Below are positions 28,923-39,102 of a stretch of 64,000 bases of DNA, one piece after another. The DNA lies in assembly GCF_026262505.1 (NCBI RefSeq), contig NC_067206.1, positions 22,087,896 through 22,151,895 of the forward strand, read 5' to 3'. The translations under genes and the position numbers were made by a program. Positions within the stretch are counted from its first letter, which is position 1. Every line of letters starts with the position of its first letter. The stretch is from Trichomonas vaginalis G3. Its lineage: Eukaryota > Parabasalia > Trichomonadida > Trichomonadidae. Under the pieces are notes generated by a model that was not told where the DNA came from, searched no databases, and saw only the letters and a program-made list of their open reading frames with translations.

Positions 28923-30156
28923 TTACTCAGAAAAATTTTTCTTTGTATATACACCATTCTGTACGTCTAAAAGACTTTTGACATTTGCCAAGAATGTTCG
29001 TTTAGACGCTGTCATATAACCATACTCTTGACAATACTGTTTATACGAATCGTACAATGACCTTTCATCTAAACACTCAAAGTCAGTTTCATCTATGAAC
29101 AGTTCATATACACTCTTGTTTGCTTCTAACAATGTTTGTCTCTCTTCGGTATGTGGAATTTGTCTTGGATTGAACTTTGAAATATCTAATGTCATGAAAT
29201 ATGAGAACAAGTGGTTGTAAAAGTTAGGTGTTAAAGTTTCTGCTAAGTCGTCAAAATATTCTGTATCTTGCATATGAGCTTCTGACGTTCTGACAACTAC
29301 ATATCTTCTGTCAGAACTTTCTAACTTCATCGGAACGGCGTTGTTTGAAACCATGATGAAATTTGCAACATTTTCACAAACTCTTTGGTCTCTATACTTT
29401 CTTTCAACAACTCCAACTTTGTCTGTTATAAGACTCTTCAAAGCATCTGAGTTCAAAACTTTTGTTGTATCTATACTTTGAAGTTCGTTACATACTATAA
29501 GTTTCATATTCTCTATTGAAGAGTTAAATTTACCGCAGATGTTTTCTAAGTTTGTCATATTCGGGTTCGAATAGCCCTCTAACAGTTTGCATAAGATATC
29601 TGTAAAGAAAGTGTTCTTACCTGTTCCTTGTTTTCCAATTATGATGAGAGCAGTTTCATTTTTAGCACTTGGATGTTGTAAGATGTTTGCAAACCAACAT
29701 AAGATATACTCATAGACTCTTTCGTTTCCATTGCATATAATTTCTTTGACATGGTCTAACCAAGCTTCTATAACATTTTCTTTCCATTCTACTTGTTCGT
29801 ATTTATATCCAGTGAAGATAGAATAGAAGTTTGGAGAGGTGTATAGAACTTTATACCACGAACTGAAAAATCTTCTAACTTTGACAATAAGATATCCCAA
29901 GCATCTAACATCTTCATACCAACTTGTACGACTTTTATTTTCTTAAGTTTCTGTTTACATTCTTGTTCTGAAACTATTGTCGCTTTGGTTTGTTAAAGAC
30001 TACATCCCATTCTTTCATGACATAACATTCTGGGGCAGAGTCGACATAAATGACTAAACGTTTCAAATTCTCGACTGCTTTGTTATAGTCTCGAAATGGA
30101 CACATATTTCTGAACGCTTGGAAGTCATAAAAATCTGAAACGTCTATTCTGTACAT
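28923..30156 (-). pseudogene. SF3 (D5-like) replicative helicase relic, copy 1
   Basis: The main open part shows the superfamily 3 helicase motifs in order: Walker A IIIGKQGTGKNTFF, motif B LIVCNELQSID, and motif C FIMVSNNAVP followed by RRYVVVR. A winged-helix-like C-terminus follows (YKQYCQEYGYMTASKRTF). An N-terminal part begins MYRIDVSDFYDFQAF at 30156. This helicase type replaces polymerase B in many Polinton-like viruses. The leader TTTTTATTTTTATAAAAAA resembles that of the regulatory block. Broken. Confidence 0.85.
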
Positions 30157-30188
30157 TTTTTTATAAAAATAAAAAAAAATATTTTTTT

Positions 30189-31001
30189 TTATTTGTTGTT
30201 CTTGACTTGTTGTTGCATTTGTTCCATTTGTTGCATTTGTTGTTCTTGAGCTATTTGTTGTTGAAGTTGTTCTTGTAGTACAATACTTTCACCAGTTGCA
30301 TCTTCCAATTCGAAACTTTCTGCCGTCATTGACAAATACATAGGACATAAAAGTTTTACAGGAACAAAGTTTGCGTCAACTAAGGTTAAGTTTATGTTTG
30401 CTAAAGTGTTTGAGTTTACTAAAGCTGAAAACTCTGCATTCGAATGAACAATAGGCAAACCAGCAGAGAAAGTGTTGTTTATACGCATGAGTATCTTTTG
30501 GTCATAGTAGTTTCTGTCGACATTCGAATAGCACTTTGAACCTAAGTTTGAAACAATATATAAAATAGGTGTACTTAAAGTCAATGGAACAGACATTCCT
30601 TGTATGACACCTTTTCCTGTTATAGGAAACTGTTGGTAGTAAAAACCAGATATAAGTTTTGTATTATAGCTCATATCGTTTATACTAAACTCAGTCGGAC
30701 ATCCAAACATAATGAAACCTGCTCTAGTTGCAGCACATGTTACATCCGTCCTTAAAGTATTAAATAAGTCAACAAAACCTGTTGGTGGTATATCTGAGTA
30801 AGTATCTTCAAAGGAGTATTTTTTACCATTCACAACAACAAAGTCTTCTGGTGTCAAAAGAGCAAAACAGGCTTTAGTCGTCATCGTGTTTAAGGTCAGT
30901 TTACAATATCGTCCTTGAGGACTTTGTAAGTTTGTTGTTATAGAATTATATGACTCAGGGTTTTTAGTCGTAATAGTATAAACCACTATGTCTTCTGCCA
31001 T
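30189..31001 (-). CDS. Candidate minor capsid (penton-type) protein, copy 1
   Basis: A 270-aa open frame, MAEDIVVYTITTKNPESYNS, is beta-strand-rich through residue ~235. It then has a Gln-rich tail (QQQIAQEQQMQQMEQMQQQ). In Polinton-type elements the penton protein is a ~250-aa single jelly roll encoded near the major capsid gene, which fits size and place. No sequence motif proves it. Leader 'atatatgtaaATG'. Confidence 0.5.
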   Translation of the reverse strand: MAEDIVVYTITTKNPESYNSITTNLQSPQGRYCKLTLNTMTTKACFALLTPEDFVVVNGKKYSFEDTYSDIPPTGFVDLFNTLRTDVTCAATRAGFIMFGCPTEFSINDMSYNTKLISGFYYQQFPITGKGVIQGMSVPLTLSTPILYIVSNLGSKCYSNVDRNYYDQKILMRINNTFSAGLPIVHSNAEFSALVNSNTLANINLTLVDANFVPVKLLCPMYLSMTAESFELEDATGESIVLQEQLQQQIAQEQQMQQMEQMQQQVKNNK

Positions 31002-31011
31002 TTACATATAT

Positions 31012-31242
31012 TTAAAAGTTTTTCTGAAAGTGGAGAAGAACTTCATCTAAACTTTCACATGGCGTTTCTTGAAGTTCTCTGTCTAAGAAGTTCAAATATT
31101 TTGTAAAGACATAGAACTTTCCTTTGTCTACACGAACAAACAAAACAGGGTCTTTCATATCGTTCAAAAGTGTGTAAAGTCCTTTACATGAAATAAAGTC
31201 TATATTGTTTTTCTTCAAACATCTTTCAAGAAGTTTTGACAT
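31012..31242 (-). CDS. 76-aa element protein, copy 1
   Basis: Short open frame MSKLLERCLKKNNIDFISCK, kept in the same place in copy 2 (44971-45203). It lies 10 bp upstream of the candidate penton gene, in the same direction. Function unknown. Confidence 0.5.
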   Translation of the reverse strand: MSKLLERCLKKNNIDFISCKGLYTLLNDMKDPVLFVRVDKGKFYVFTKYLNFLDRELQETPCESLDEVLLHFQKNF

Positions 31243-31248
31243 TTTTAC

Positions 31249-31524
31249 TTAGCAAGTAAATTTTAATGAAATGTTGTGGTCGTCAAATATTTTTATGACG
31301 TCTGGGAAACTATATTTTAAGTTCAACGTTTCACCTCCTTTCATAACGTATATCTTGTCAATGACATTATATGAAACACCACAGCAAGCAATGTCGGGTT
31401 CTATTTCTTTGATGTTTATATCGTCTGCCTCTGTCAAAAGTTTCAATAGTTCTTTCAAAATTTCATGAGGTGCAATGACATATGAGTTCACTTTTACAGG
31501 GTTGTGTTCGACCAAGTTTAACAT
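31249..31524 (-). CDS. 91-aa element protein, copy 1
   Basis: Open frame MLNLVEHNPVKVNSYVIAPH, 3 bp after the 100-aa gene and 6 bp before the 76-aa gene, so the four genes 31012-31827 and the penton gene form a tight row. Function unknown. Conserved in copy 2 (44688-44964). Confidence 0.5.
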   Translation of the reverse strand: MLNLVEHNPVKVNSYVIAPHEILKELLKLLTEADDINIKEIEPDIACCGVSYNVIDKIYVMKGGETLNLKYSFPDVIKIFDDHNISLKFTC

Positions 31525-31527
31525 TAC

Positions 31528-31827
31528 CTAAAGCTGACAAATCTTCTCCTGAGTTTTAAGTTTGTCTTTAAGTTGTTGGTAGTCGTTTCGAATATCTGCA
31601 ACAGAACTTAAGTCTCTGCTAACTTCAGGGTATGTTGGTTGTTCTTTTACAGGAACTATTGTTATACCATCTTCGTCTTCGTATGGTTTCCCCACTTCAA
31701 CATCTCTGTCTTTGACATTGACAACAACACTTTGACTGTTTGTTTGAGTTGGTGAATTTAACTTCACATCTGCCATCGCCATTAAACCTTTTGAAACACT
31801 TACGCTTCTATTTTTCGGAAATGACAT
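31528..31827 (-). CDS. 100-aa element protein, copy 1
   Basis: Starts MSFPKNRSVSVSKGLMAMAD at 31827. An in-frame upstream extension is not used because copy 2 and the 18-bp bidirectional leader place the start here. Polar, probably partly disordered, with a short C-terminal coiled coil (YQQLKDKLKTQEK). Function unknown. Confidence 0.5.
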   Translation of the reverse strand: MSFPKNRSVSVSKGLMAMADVKLNSPTQTNSQSVVVNVKDRDVEVGKPYEDEDGITIVPVKEQPTYPEVSRDLSSVADIRNDYQQLKDKLKTQEKICQL

Positions 31828-31845
31828 TTTACTTAGAATAAAAAG
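31828..31845. promoter_or_regulatory. 18-bp bidirectional leader between 100-aa and 139-aa genes
   Basis: TTTACTTAGAATAAAAAG separates two divergent ATGs. It resembles ATTTTATCTAGAATAAAA at 16698. The same spacing is kept in copy 2 (44361-44378). Confidence 0.55.
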
Positions 31846-32265
31846 ATGGACGTATTTGAGTATCTCTTCGAATTGAAGCAAAACAAAGTTTACACACACA
31901 AACAATACAAATACACTGATAGAATAGTTCTTTACACAAACAATGGAAAATGTTATAGAATAGCAGTCTTTGCTGAACCAAAATATTTTCATAAAGCAAA
32001 GAAAGTTGGTATAACCGAGATGGTGAAAGTTCTTGAAGCAGACAAAAATATAACAACAAAACTGACCGATATTTCTAAAGGTAAGTTTATAATACAATAC
32101 TATGTCAAAACTGGCGTACTGTCAATATTTGACGGAGAGAAGTCAGTTCAAGAACAACTTACTGACCTGCTGCCAAAATCTGCTCGATGGAAGCTGTCGT
32201 TATACCAATCTGAGGAGCCCCAGCAGGTTTCATCGAACGAATTTTCAAAAGAGCATCTTCCGTGA
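31846..32265 (+). CDS. 139-aa element protein overlapping the capsid gene end, copy 1
   Basis: Open frame MDVFEYLFELKQNKVYTHKQ. The last 107 nt overlap, on the opposite strand, the 3' end of the major capsid gene. The same overlap of the same length exists in copy 2, so it is a fixed feature. Function unknown. Confidence 0.55.
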   Translation: MDVFEYLFELKQNKVYTHKQYKYTDRIVLYTNNGKCYRIAVFAEPKYFHKAKKVGITEMVKVLEADKNITTKLTDISKGKFIIQYYVKTGVLSIFDGEKSVQEQLTDLLPKSARWKLSLYQSEEPQQVSSNEFSKEHLP

Positions 32266-33763
32266 AAAGTGCTATTGGTTTTGTAAACTTCTTTGCTTTC
32301 AATTCATCTGGACCGTCTCTGTCACCAGTATATTGTATTTGAACTGTACCAACAGTTGAAATACCACCCATAAAGTCTTCTGAGTCAGCAAATGGAATGC
32401 CAAGCCAAAAGTTTGAACGGTCTCCATTTGTATATTGAGTTTTTTGACCTCCTGTATGAGTCCATACTTTCACATATGGCATAATAGAACTTTGCATTTC
32501 AGGGTTAATGGTTGTTGTGAAGTTGTTGTTAAAGTTCATAGCATCTAATGTCAAGTTGTATGACCTCATATCCTCAACTGTAGAATATTCTTCTCTTGGA
32601 TAATATTTGCCATCTATGTTTATATGATATTTAATACCGGGGTTGTAGAAACAAGAATAGTCATTTATAGTTCGTCTGAACAGTACAAACATAGTATCTG
32701 CATGTTTCATTGCAGTTGTTAAAGCAATATCTGTTCTTGCACCTGGGTCAGCACTTTGGTTTCCAACTTCACCTGCAAAGTCTTTGACAGATATTTGGTG
32801 TATAGGGAACATAAGTGGAACTGCAATATATTTGGCAGCTAAAGCATTTGAAATATCTGGGTCCAACATATAGACTGCAAGTCTGCTTTCTATTCTCTTG
32901 CATTCAAACTTTTCGCATGTGAACTTAACTGGGTCCCAAGCAGTTCCAGCAGCATTGAAGTAGTAGTTTACTTCAGTGTTGAAGTTTGAGAAACCAAAGT
33001 CTAAGTCAACTTTGTCTTTGCAAAAGTCACAGAACTTGGCTCCACCAGTTCCAGCTACAGTAAGAGTGAATGGGTCTTGTGTTGGTGCAATGACTAAGTT
33101 ATTTTTGCTTGGAGTAAGTTCGATAGAAATTTTTCCTGCCCAGTTTGGCAAGTATCTTAAAAACCTGAAGATGAGGAAAGATGACAAAGGAACTCTAAGT
33201 TTCAATTTTACTTTGGTTACTGCTGCTGCAGTTTGTCCAGAAAGGTTAACATAAACTCCTGGAACGTTAGGGTCAAGTCTTCTTATTTTCTCAATGGTGG
33301 CATACTGGTCTGTTTGTTCTCTAGCTTGTGGTTGTACTGAGTTTCTCAAAGCGAACCATTCATAGTTTGCCCATGTTACTGTTTGAACTAAGTCAGAGTT
33401 AGAATATATCTTATATCCCATGAAAACTTCTGGAGCATATTGGTATCCGACATAGAAAATTCCATTGCAACCTTTCTTGTCAGACAACTTGGCAGAAGGT
33501 TTTATTTCAATGTCTTGTTCCACGTATAAGAATGAGTTGTCAATAGAAATTATATGAAACCTGTCGCAAGCAATATCTACTGTTGTTGAAGAACCTTCTC
33601 CAAACTCACCTACGTTTCCATAAGAAACAGCAGTTGTATATTCGTAAGTTCCAGGAACTATTTCTGACCTTCTAATGGCATTGTCGCATTCGTTATACCA
33701 TTCGGAAACATTTCCATTCATGGCATCCAAAACTGTTGGCGTTATATTCTGAGCGGCGTACAT
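32159..33763 (-). CDS. Candidate major capsid protein (double jelly-roll type), copy 1
   Basis: An open frame of 534 aa from the ATG at 33763 (MYAAQNITPTVLD). An upstream in-frame extension lies in the minisatellite and has no counterpart in copy 2. The protein is long, beta-rich, with many aromatic/Asn/Gly turns, and fits the length of Polinton/PLV major capsid proteins (~500-600 aa). Its neighbours (ATPase, penton-type protein) fit too. No short diagnostic motif exists, so the call rests on size, composition and context. Confidence 0.6.
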   Translation of the reverse strand: MYAAQNITPTVLDAMNGNVSEWYNECDNAIRRSEIVPGTYEYTTAVSYGNVGEFGEGSSTTVDIACDRFHIISIDNSFLYVEQDIEIKPSAKLSDKKGCNGIFYVGYQYAPEVFMGYKIYSNSDLVQTVTWANYEWFALRNSVQPQAREQTDQYATIEKIRRLDPNVPGVYVNLSGQTAAAVTKVKLKLRVPLSSFLIFRFLRYLPNWAGKISIELTPSKNNLVIAPTQDPFTLTVAGTGGAKFCDFCKDKVDLDFGFSNFNTEVNYYFNAAGTAWDPVKFTCEKFECKRIESRLAVYMLDPDISNALAAKYIAVPLMFPIHQISVKDFAGEVGNQSADPGARTDIALTTAMKHADTMFVLFRRTINDYSCFYNPGIKYHINIDGKYYPREEYSTVEDMRSYNLTLDAMNFNNNFTTTINPEMQSSIMPYVKVWTHTGGQKTQYTNGDRSNFWLGIPFADSEDFMGGISTVGTVQIQYTGDRDGPDELKAKKFTKPIALFTEDALLKIRSMKPAGAPQIGITTASIEQILAAGQ

Positions 33764-34912
33764 TTCATATGGGTAAAAATATAGAATAGTTGTCAAGACT
33801 TCTTCGTCAATGTTTTGTTGAGACTTCTTCGTCAATGTTTTGTTGAGACTTTGTCATGAACTTTCTTGTCAATGTTTTGTAAAGACTTTGTCATGAACTT
33901 TCTTGTCTATGTTTTGTAAAGACTTTGTCATGAACTTTCTTGTCAATGTTTTGTCAAGACTTTCATCGTAAATGTTTTGTTGAGACTTCTTCGTCAATGT
34001 TTTGTTGAGACTTCTTCATCTAATTTCTCATGAACTTTCTTGTCAATGTTTTGTTGAGACTTCTTCGTAAATGTTTTGTTGAGACTTCATCGTCAATGTT
34101 TTGTTGAGACTTCTTCGTAAATGTTTTGTTGAGACTTCATCGTCAATGTTTTGTTGAGACTTCTTCGTAAATGTTTTGTTGAGACTTCATCGTCAATGTT
34201 TTGTATAAAAAGCACCCGCCGGAATTCCGGCGGGTGGTATATTCTTCACAAAATGCTTGTTTTGTCAAGACTTCTTCATCGTAAATGTTTTGTCAAGACT
34301 TCTTCATCTAATTTCTCATGAACTTTCTTGTCTATGTTTTGTCAAAACTTCTTCATCTAATTTCTCATGAACTTTCTTGTCAATGTTTTGTTGAGACTTC
34401 TTCGTAAATGTTTTGTTGAGACTTCTTCGTAAATGTTTTGTTGAGACTTCTTCGTAAATGTTTTGTTGAGACTTCTTCATCTAATTTCTCATGAACTTTC
34501 TTGTCAATGTTTTGTTGAGACTTCTTCGTCGATGTTTTGTTGAGACTTCTTCGTCAATGTTTTGTTGAGACTTCTTCGTCAATGTTTTGTTGAGACTTCT
34601 TCGTAAATGTTTTGTTGAGACTTCTTCGTCAATGTTTTGTTGAGACTTCTTCGTAAATGTTTTGTTGAGACTTCTTCGTAAATGTTTTGTTGAGACTTCT
34701 TCGTAAATGTTTTGTTGAGACTTCTTCGTAAATGTTTTGTTGAGACTTCATCGTCAATGTTTTGTTGAGACTTCATCGTCAATGTTTTGTTGAGACTTCA
34801 TCGTCAATGTTTTGTTGAGACTTCATCGTCAATGTTTTGTATAAAAAGCAACCGCCGGAATTCCGGCGGGTGGTATATTCTTCACAAAATGCTTGTTTTG
34901 TCAAGTTCTTCT
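33764..34912. repeat. 27-bp minisatellite with two palindromic cassettes
   Basis: About 40 units of TTGTTGAGACTTCTTCGTAAATGTTTT and variants lie between the capsid and coiled-coil genes. Some units include CATCTAATTTCTCATGAAC and TTTCTTGTC. These are the reverse complement of KilA-N 1 coding sequence (about 22426-22460). Two GGAATTCC cassettes lie at 34200-34262 and 34845-34905. The period of 27 keeps frame, so long open frames through it are artefacts. Copy 2 lacks this expansion. Confidence 0.9.
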
Positions 34913-35887
34913 TCATCTAATTTCACTTTGTTCTACTCTTTTCTTCTTCTTTGGTGTCGCTTTTGGTAACTTGCCCTCTGCTTCAAGTTGTTGTTGCTGA
35001 ACTATTTCTTCCATGTCTGGTTGTATCTGAACTTCTTCCTGTGGAGTTTCTTGTACCTCATCTGATGGCATTTCATATGTTCCGAGACCGTTTTTAACAA
35101 GTTCCCTATCTAAGTCATTCGCATTCATAAACCTTTCTTCTTTCGTTCCGTCTCTATTTTTTACGCTTTTCATTACCTTTTGTATGGCTGCGTCGTTATT
35201 TTTACTTTCTTGTGCTAAGTTTTCATACTGTACGGTTTGGTTCTGCAACTGTAAAAGTTTTTCTGCCTTTACATTTGCTTCAACTTCCTTTTTATACTCA
35301 TCGCTATCCACATATGTCTTCAGGGCTTTTTGTTTTATCTCTTCATCTTTCAGTACTTTATATCGAGTAGTATGGTTTTTCAAATTTATGACATCTTGTT
35401 CCATTTTTGCTACTTCTGCTGCCTTTTCTGACACTTTTTTCGCATATTCCTCTGTACTTAGTTCTTTCAGTTGTTCTTCTTTCTTCTTTTTCTCTACGTT
35501 TAACTCATTGAGTTTCTTTGTGTGTCTGTCGTATTCTAGTTTCTTGTCGTTTTCACATATTTGCTTCTGTATGTCTATGTTTGACTTTTTGACATCTGCT
35601 ATTTGATTTTTGAGTGAACTCAAATTCATTTGACTTTGAGGGTTATATGCTGTTCCGTCTGCAGCTCCACCATAGCCTGCCATTTTCGCTAAAAGTGCCG
35701 CTCTTAAACCTCCACTCTGTGCACCAACAACTCGGTTTAAAAGCATAGGATTGCTTGACATTTGTTGCAACATAGTGGGGTCATTCAGCATTTGTTGTTG
35801 CAACTGTTGTTGTGGTGTCAGTCTTACTATTGGATGTTTCAATGCTCTCTTCCTCTTACGTATATTCTTACGTATCTTACGTGGCAT
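34913..35887 (-). pseudogene. Coiled-coil element protein, short form, copy 1
   Basis: Begins MPRKIRKNIRKRKRALKHP, a very basic start, then a Gln/Met-rich stretch, glycine-rich AGYGGAADG, and a long coiled coil (KKKKEEQLKELSTEEYAKK). It is much shorter (324 aa) than its counterpart in copy 2. Long coiled-coil proteins are a known component of T. vaginalis Mavericks, and a core/DNA-condensing role is conceivable from the basic N-terminus. I regard this copy as broken. Confidence 0.65.
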
Positions 35888-35969
35888 TTTAAGTGAAGTT
35901 AAAAAGCGGCTTTTGACAGATGTTTATATGACACTTTCTCCGGTTTATAGGACCTCTCTCATATTCTAT

Positions 35970-36370
35970 CTTGTTAAGACTTCTTCGTAAATGTTTTGTT
36001 AAGATTTCATCTAATTTCTCATGAACTTTCTTGTCTATGTTTTGTTAAGATTTCATCGTAAAGACTTTGTCAAGTTCTTCATCTAATTTCTCATGAACTT
36101 TCTTGTCTATGTTTTGTTAAGTTCTTCATCTAATTTCTCATGAACTTTCTTGTCTATGTTTTGTTAAGACTTCATCTAATTTCTCATGAACTTTCTTGTC
36201 TATGTTTTGTCAAGTTCTTCATCGTAAAGACTTTGTCAAGTTCTTCATCGTAAAGACTTTGTCAAGTTCTTCATCGTAAAGACTTTGTCAAGTTCTTCAT
36301 CGTAAAGACTTTGTCAAGTTCTTCATCGTAAAGACTTTGTCAAGACTTCTTCATCGTAAAGACTTTGTCC
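35970..36370. repeat. Second minisatellite block at the right end of copy 1
   Basis: Units such as TTCATCGTAAAGACTTTGTCAAG (23 bp) and TTCATCTAATTTCTCATGAAC-type units repeat about 15 times. The block is flanked on both sides (about 35925-35969 and 36371-36480) by sequence matching the C-terminal part of the methyltransferase gene. The right end of copy 1 thus contains methyltransferase-derived DNA in addition to the gene at the left end. Confidence 0.8.
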
Positions 36371-36479
36371 TCTAACCATCTCATAACGGTTTCCAAACCA
36401 CTTTTATCGGATGTAAAGTAAAAGCATGGATGGTTATGTAAAACGTCTAAAGTTTCTAAAGAGTCTCTCAAAGTATATT

Positions 36480-36738
36480 TCTTTGAACGCCCGTAACTTT
36501 GAGAAGCGACGATAGACCCTTACTTATCCGGACATAGTTCTACTATTTTGAGTCCTCTACCAAAAAGTCAACAGCAACGACTTTCAAAAAATTTTAGGGG
36601 CTAGAAGGCACGAAGTGCCTGGAAGCCCCCAGCACCCAAAAAACCTCATTTTATATAAACTGCATGTTATACTAAACATCTTCAGGGGGTAGAGGGGCGC
36701 AGCCCTGGAACCCCCAATACCTTTTTTTTTTTTTTTTT
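36480..36738. repeat. Right terminal inverted repeat of copy 1
   Basis: Inverted version of the left TIR: AACGCCCGTAACTTTGAGAA, then GGACATAGTTC, then GGCACGAAGTGCC (36607-36619), then GGGCGCAGCCC (36695-36705), ending CC-T17. Its small hairpins differ in sequence from the left TIR but remain self-paired. Confidence 0.8.
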
Positions 36739-39014
36739 AAATGAGTTTTGATGAAAAATTCGCTTGTTCAAATAAGGAATGCCTTCTTATCAGAAACAGT
36801 GATCAATCCAATATGAGAATAACATGAAATTTAATAAGATCAAAAATTTCATGAATTATTCTATGAAAGCTTTTGTTCAATTTTCAATTTGATTTTTTTC
36901 GTGATCACATATTAACTAATGTCATAAATAAGGAACAAATTGGCTAAGTAGTGTTAAATTGTGAGTTCATTCTTTGGGAATTTTAGAGAAAGTCGAAATT
37001 AACTTTACTGATCACATAAACGATTGCAACAAATAGCATCAATGGACAAAATCATGACTAATTTGATAATATCGTATACTGTAACCAATATAAAATCATG
37101 TTATAGTTTCAGGAGAATGTGATAACGAACAAATCAACAAAACCAGTATTATAGCTTTCGATGTGGCACCCAGCGCACTTGGTTAAAGTCAATATCAACA
37201 TAGAATTGGCCTTCAATACCAAATTATCTGGAAATCTGAAACAACGCTTTTATATTGGATTTTAAGATCAGACACTTAATCATCAATTAATAATTCAAAT
37301 TTCCATAAAGTTAAATAAGTCATTTAACTCCTGACTTAAACTTCAATCCTTTGCCTAATTTTATATTTTTGAATAATAGTATGAGCCAAATGTAATAAGT
37401 TGCTGGTGTCGTTAAAGGATTAAATTATTGAGTTACTATGAATGGAATAGTGATTCTAATTATAAAGAATTTGGAAATGCAATAAGATTCTAAATATATG
37501 ATATAAAATGCATTTCATATAGTTATAAATTCTTTGGCAAATGCATAGAAGTCGAATTTCCATTTTTTAAAAAATGAATAATTTGAAAAAAATAAGATGT
37601 GAAGAATGAAAAAATAGTAAACTTCATTTCTATAATTAAATTAGATGTGTGAAATTAAGGATGTCAATTTGGAAGAAAAGTGAGAAAATTCCTAAAATGC
37701 TAAAAATGAATTTTCCAAACGTACTTTTATATCTCATTTTTTGATTTTGAAAAAAATTTGGAGAGAAGAACTCTTCGTTTTTGAATTTTGTCACGATGGT
37801 TTTAAAGTATATTAGACACATGTATTGATATTACTATTTTTGTATATTTTGAGAGAAAATCCCCAAAAAGTAAGAAAATCTAAGACGGTTTGAGAAAATA
37901 TATAAACTATTGAAAATTTGAATTAAACTTCTAATTTGGAAAAAAGAAATTTGGAAAGAAGAAAAATCAAAAATCGAGATTTAGACTCAGCATCAAATGG
38001 AGAACAAAATGTTTCTTCATATGAAGGAAAAAAATTTTCTTGTGAACAAATAGAGTTTTTAAAATTTTATTGTATGTAATGAAATAAACAAATATTAAAA
38101 TTTTTTTTGATAACAAGAAAATTCCCAACAGAAAATATTTGAGACAAAGAAAAAAAGAAAATTGAAAAATATTACTCTCCTTTATATTTCATGAGATTTT
38201 AAATTTATTCTCATAAAATTGATAATTTTATACGTTTAGATGAAAATAATTGATTTTGCTTGAAATAAAAATTATTGTTTGCTTACAGCTATCAAATAGA
38301 TTTTTGCTATTTTGATTAAAATTTGTTAATCAAATTAATAAATTTTTTGTAAATATCTTAAATATCTGGATCACTCACTGATACAATGAATTGAACGATA
38401 AAAATAATACAAACTCAACTAAGTTTCCTGTCTTTCAACTAAAAAAAATTATGCAAATTAAATTAAATTGTTTATTCAAATATAAAACAAAGATGAAGTA
38501 ATTACAGTTATCATAAACTTTATGAATAACTCTGTAATTGGTTCAGATTTTCGTAAAAATATTTTTATTAATATCGATAAGAATACGTTTACCTACTATC
38601 ACAACATATCGATAAACAAGAGTAGAGTGATTTTTATCGTCGAAACTTTTTAAAAGCTGTAAGCTGGAAGGAAAAATCTTGTTTTTTCTGAGTTAGTTGT
38701 AGAACTATTGATTCCCGAGTTATCATTGTGATGTAGAAGGATGTCAATGTACTGACTGAAGGATATGAAGTGAATTGAATTTCATTGAATTTCAATTTGA
38801 TCAAAATTTGTTGAAATGATATGAATGTGTCAACATCTGTATCACTCTCTTTCACTCCTTCCCTATTCTTTCGAGAACGAAGCTAGCTCGGCTTTCGCTG
38901 AGCGAATTGACACTTTTGATGCCCTAAACGTGTATGCTCTCAAATTTATCGAAAAAAATTATACCACCTAAACTAGTATATTCTTATTTTAAATATGATA
39001 TTATCCTTAGAATA
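36739..39014. other. Host spacer between copies 1 and 2
   Basis: A 2.3-kb AT-rich stretch with no gene I can support. Open frames are under 75 codons and without coding character. A small GC-rich spot near 38876-38913 (GAAGCTAGCTCGGCTTTCGC) can fold weakly. No repeats shared with other host parts of the window are evident. Confidence 0.35.
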
Positions 39015-39080
39015 AAAAAAAAGGCATTGGGGCTTCCAGGCGCGTTGCGCCCTCTAGCCCCGAAGATGTTTAGTATAAAA
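39015..39080. repeat. Left terminal inverted repeat of copy 2
   Basis: A8-GGCATTGGGGCTTCCAG followed by the hairpin GGCGCGTTGCGCC (39039-39051) and CTCTAGCCCC. Shorter than the TIRs of copies 1 and 3: the coiled-coil gene leader begins almost at once. Confidence 0.8.
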
Positions 39081-39102
39081 CCGCTTTTTAACTTCACTTA
39101 AA

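Larger units (their letters stand above)
13947..36738. mobile_element. Maverick/Polinton-class element, copy 1 (broken fossil)
   Basis: A 22.8-kb virus-like element bounded by A19-GG at the left and CC-T17 at the right, with related ~250-bp terminal inverted repeats. It contains relics or open copies of integrase, packaging ATPase, candidate major and minor capsid proteins, SF3 helicase, adenine methyltransferase, tail-fibre-like protein, HNH and GIY-YIG proteins and two KilA-N regulators. I see no family-B polymerase. It is clearly broken, with roughly 40 lesions by eye, unevenly clustered. Near-identity with copy 2 (inverted order) over long stretches argues for recent origin. No clear target duplication was found. 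Confidence 0.9.

Noticed and set aside
33764-33835. Earlier start of the capsid gene (24 residues upstream)
   Set aside because: The extension lies in the minisatellite (KSQQNIDEEV text) and is absent in copy 2, whose leader directly precedes MYAAQN.
36739-39014. Host gene between copies 1 and 2
   Set aside because: Frames are short, AT-driven and lack start context or recognisable domains on both strands.
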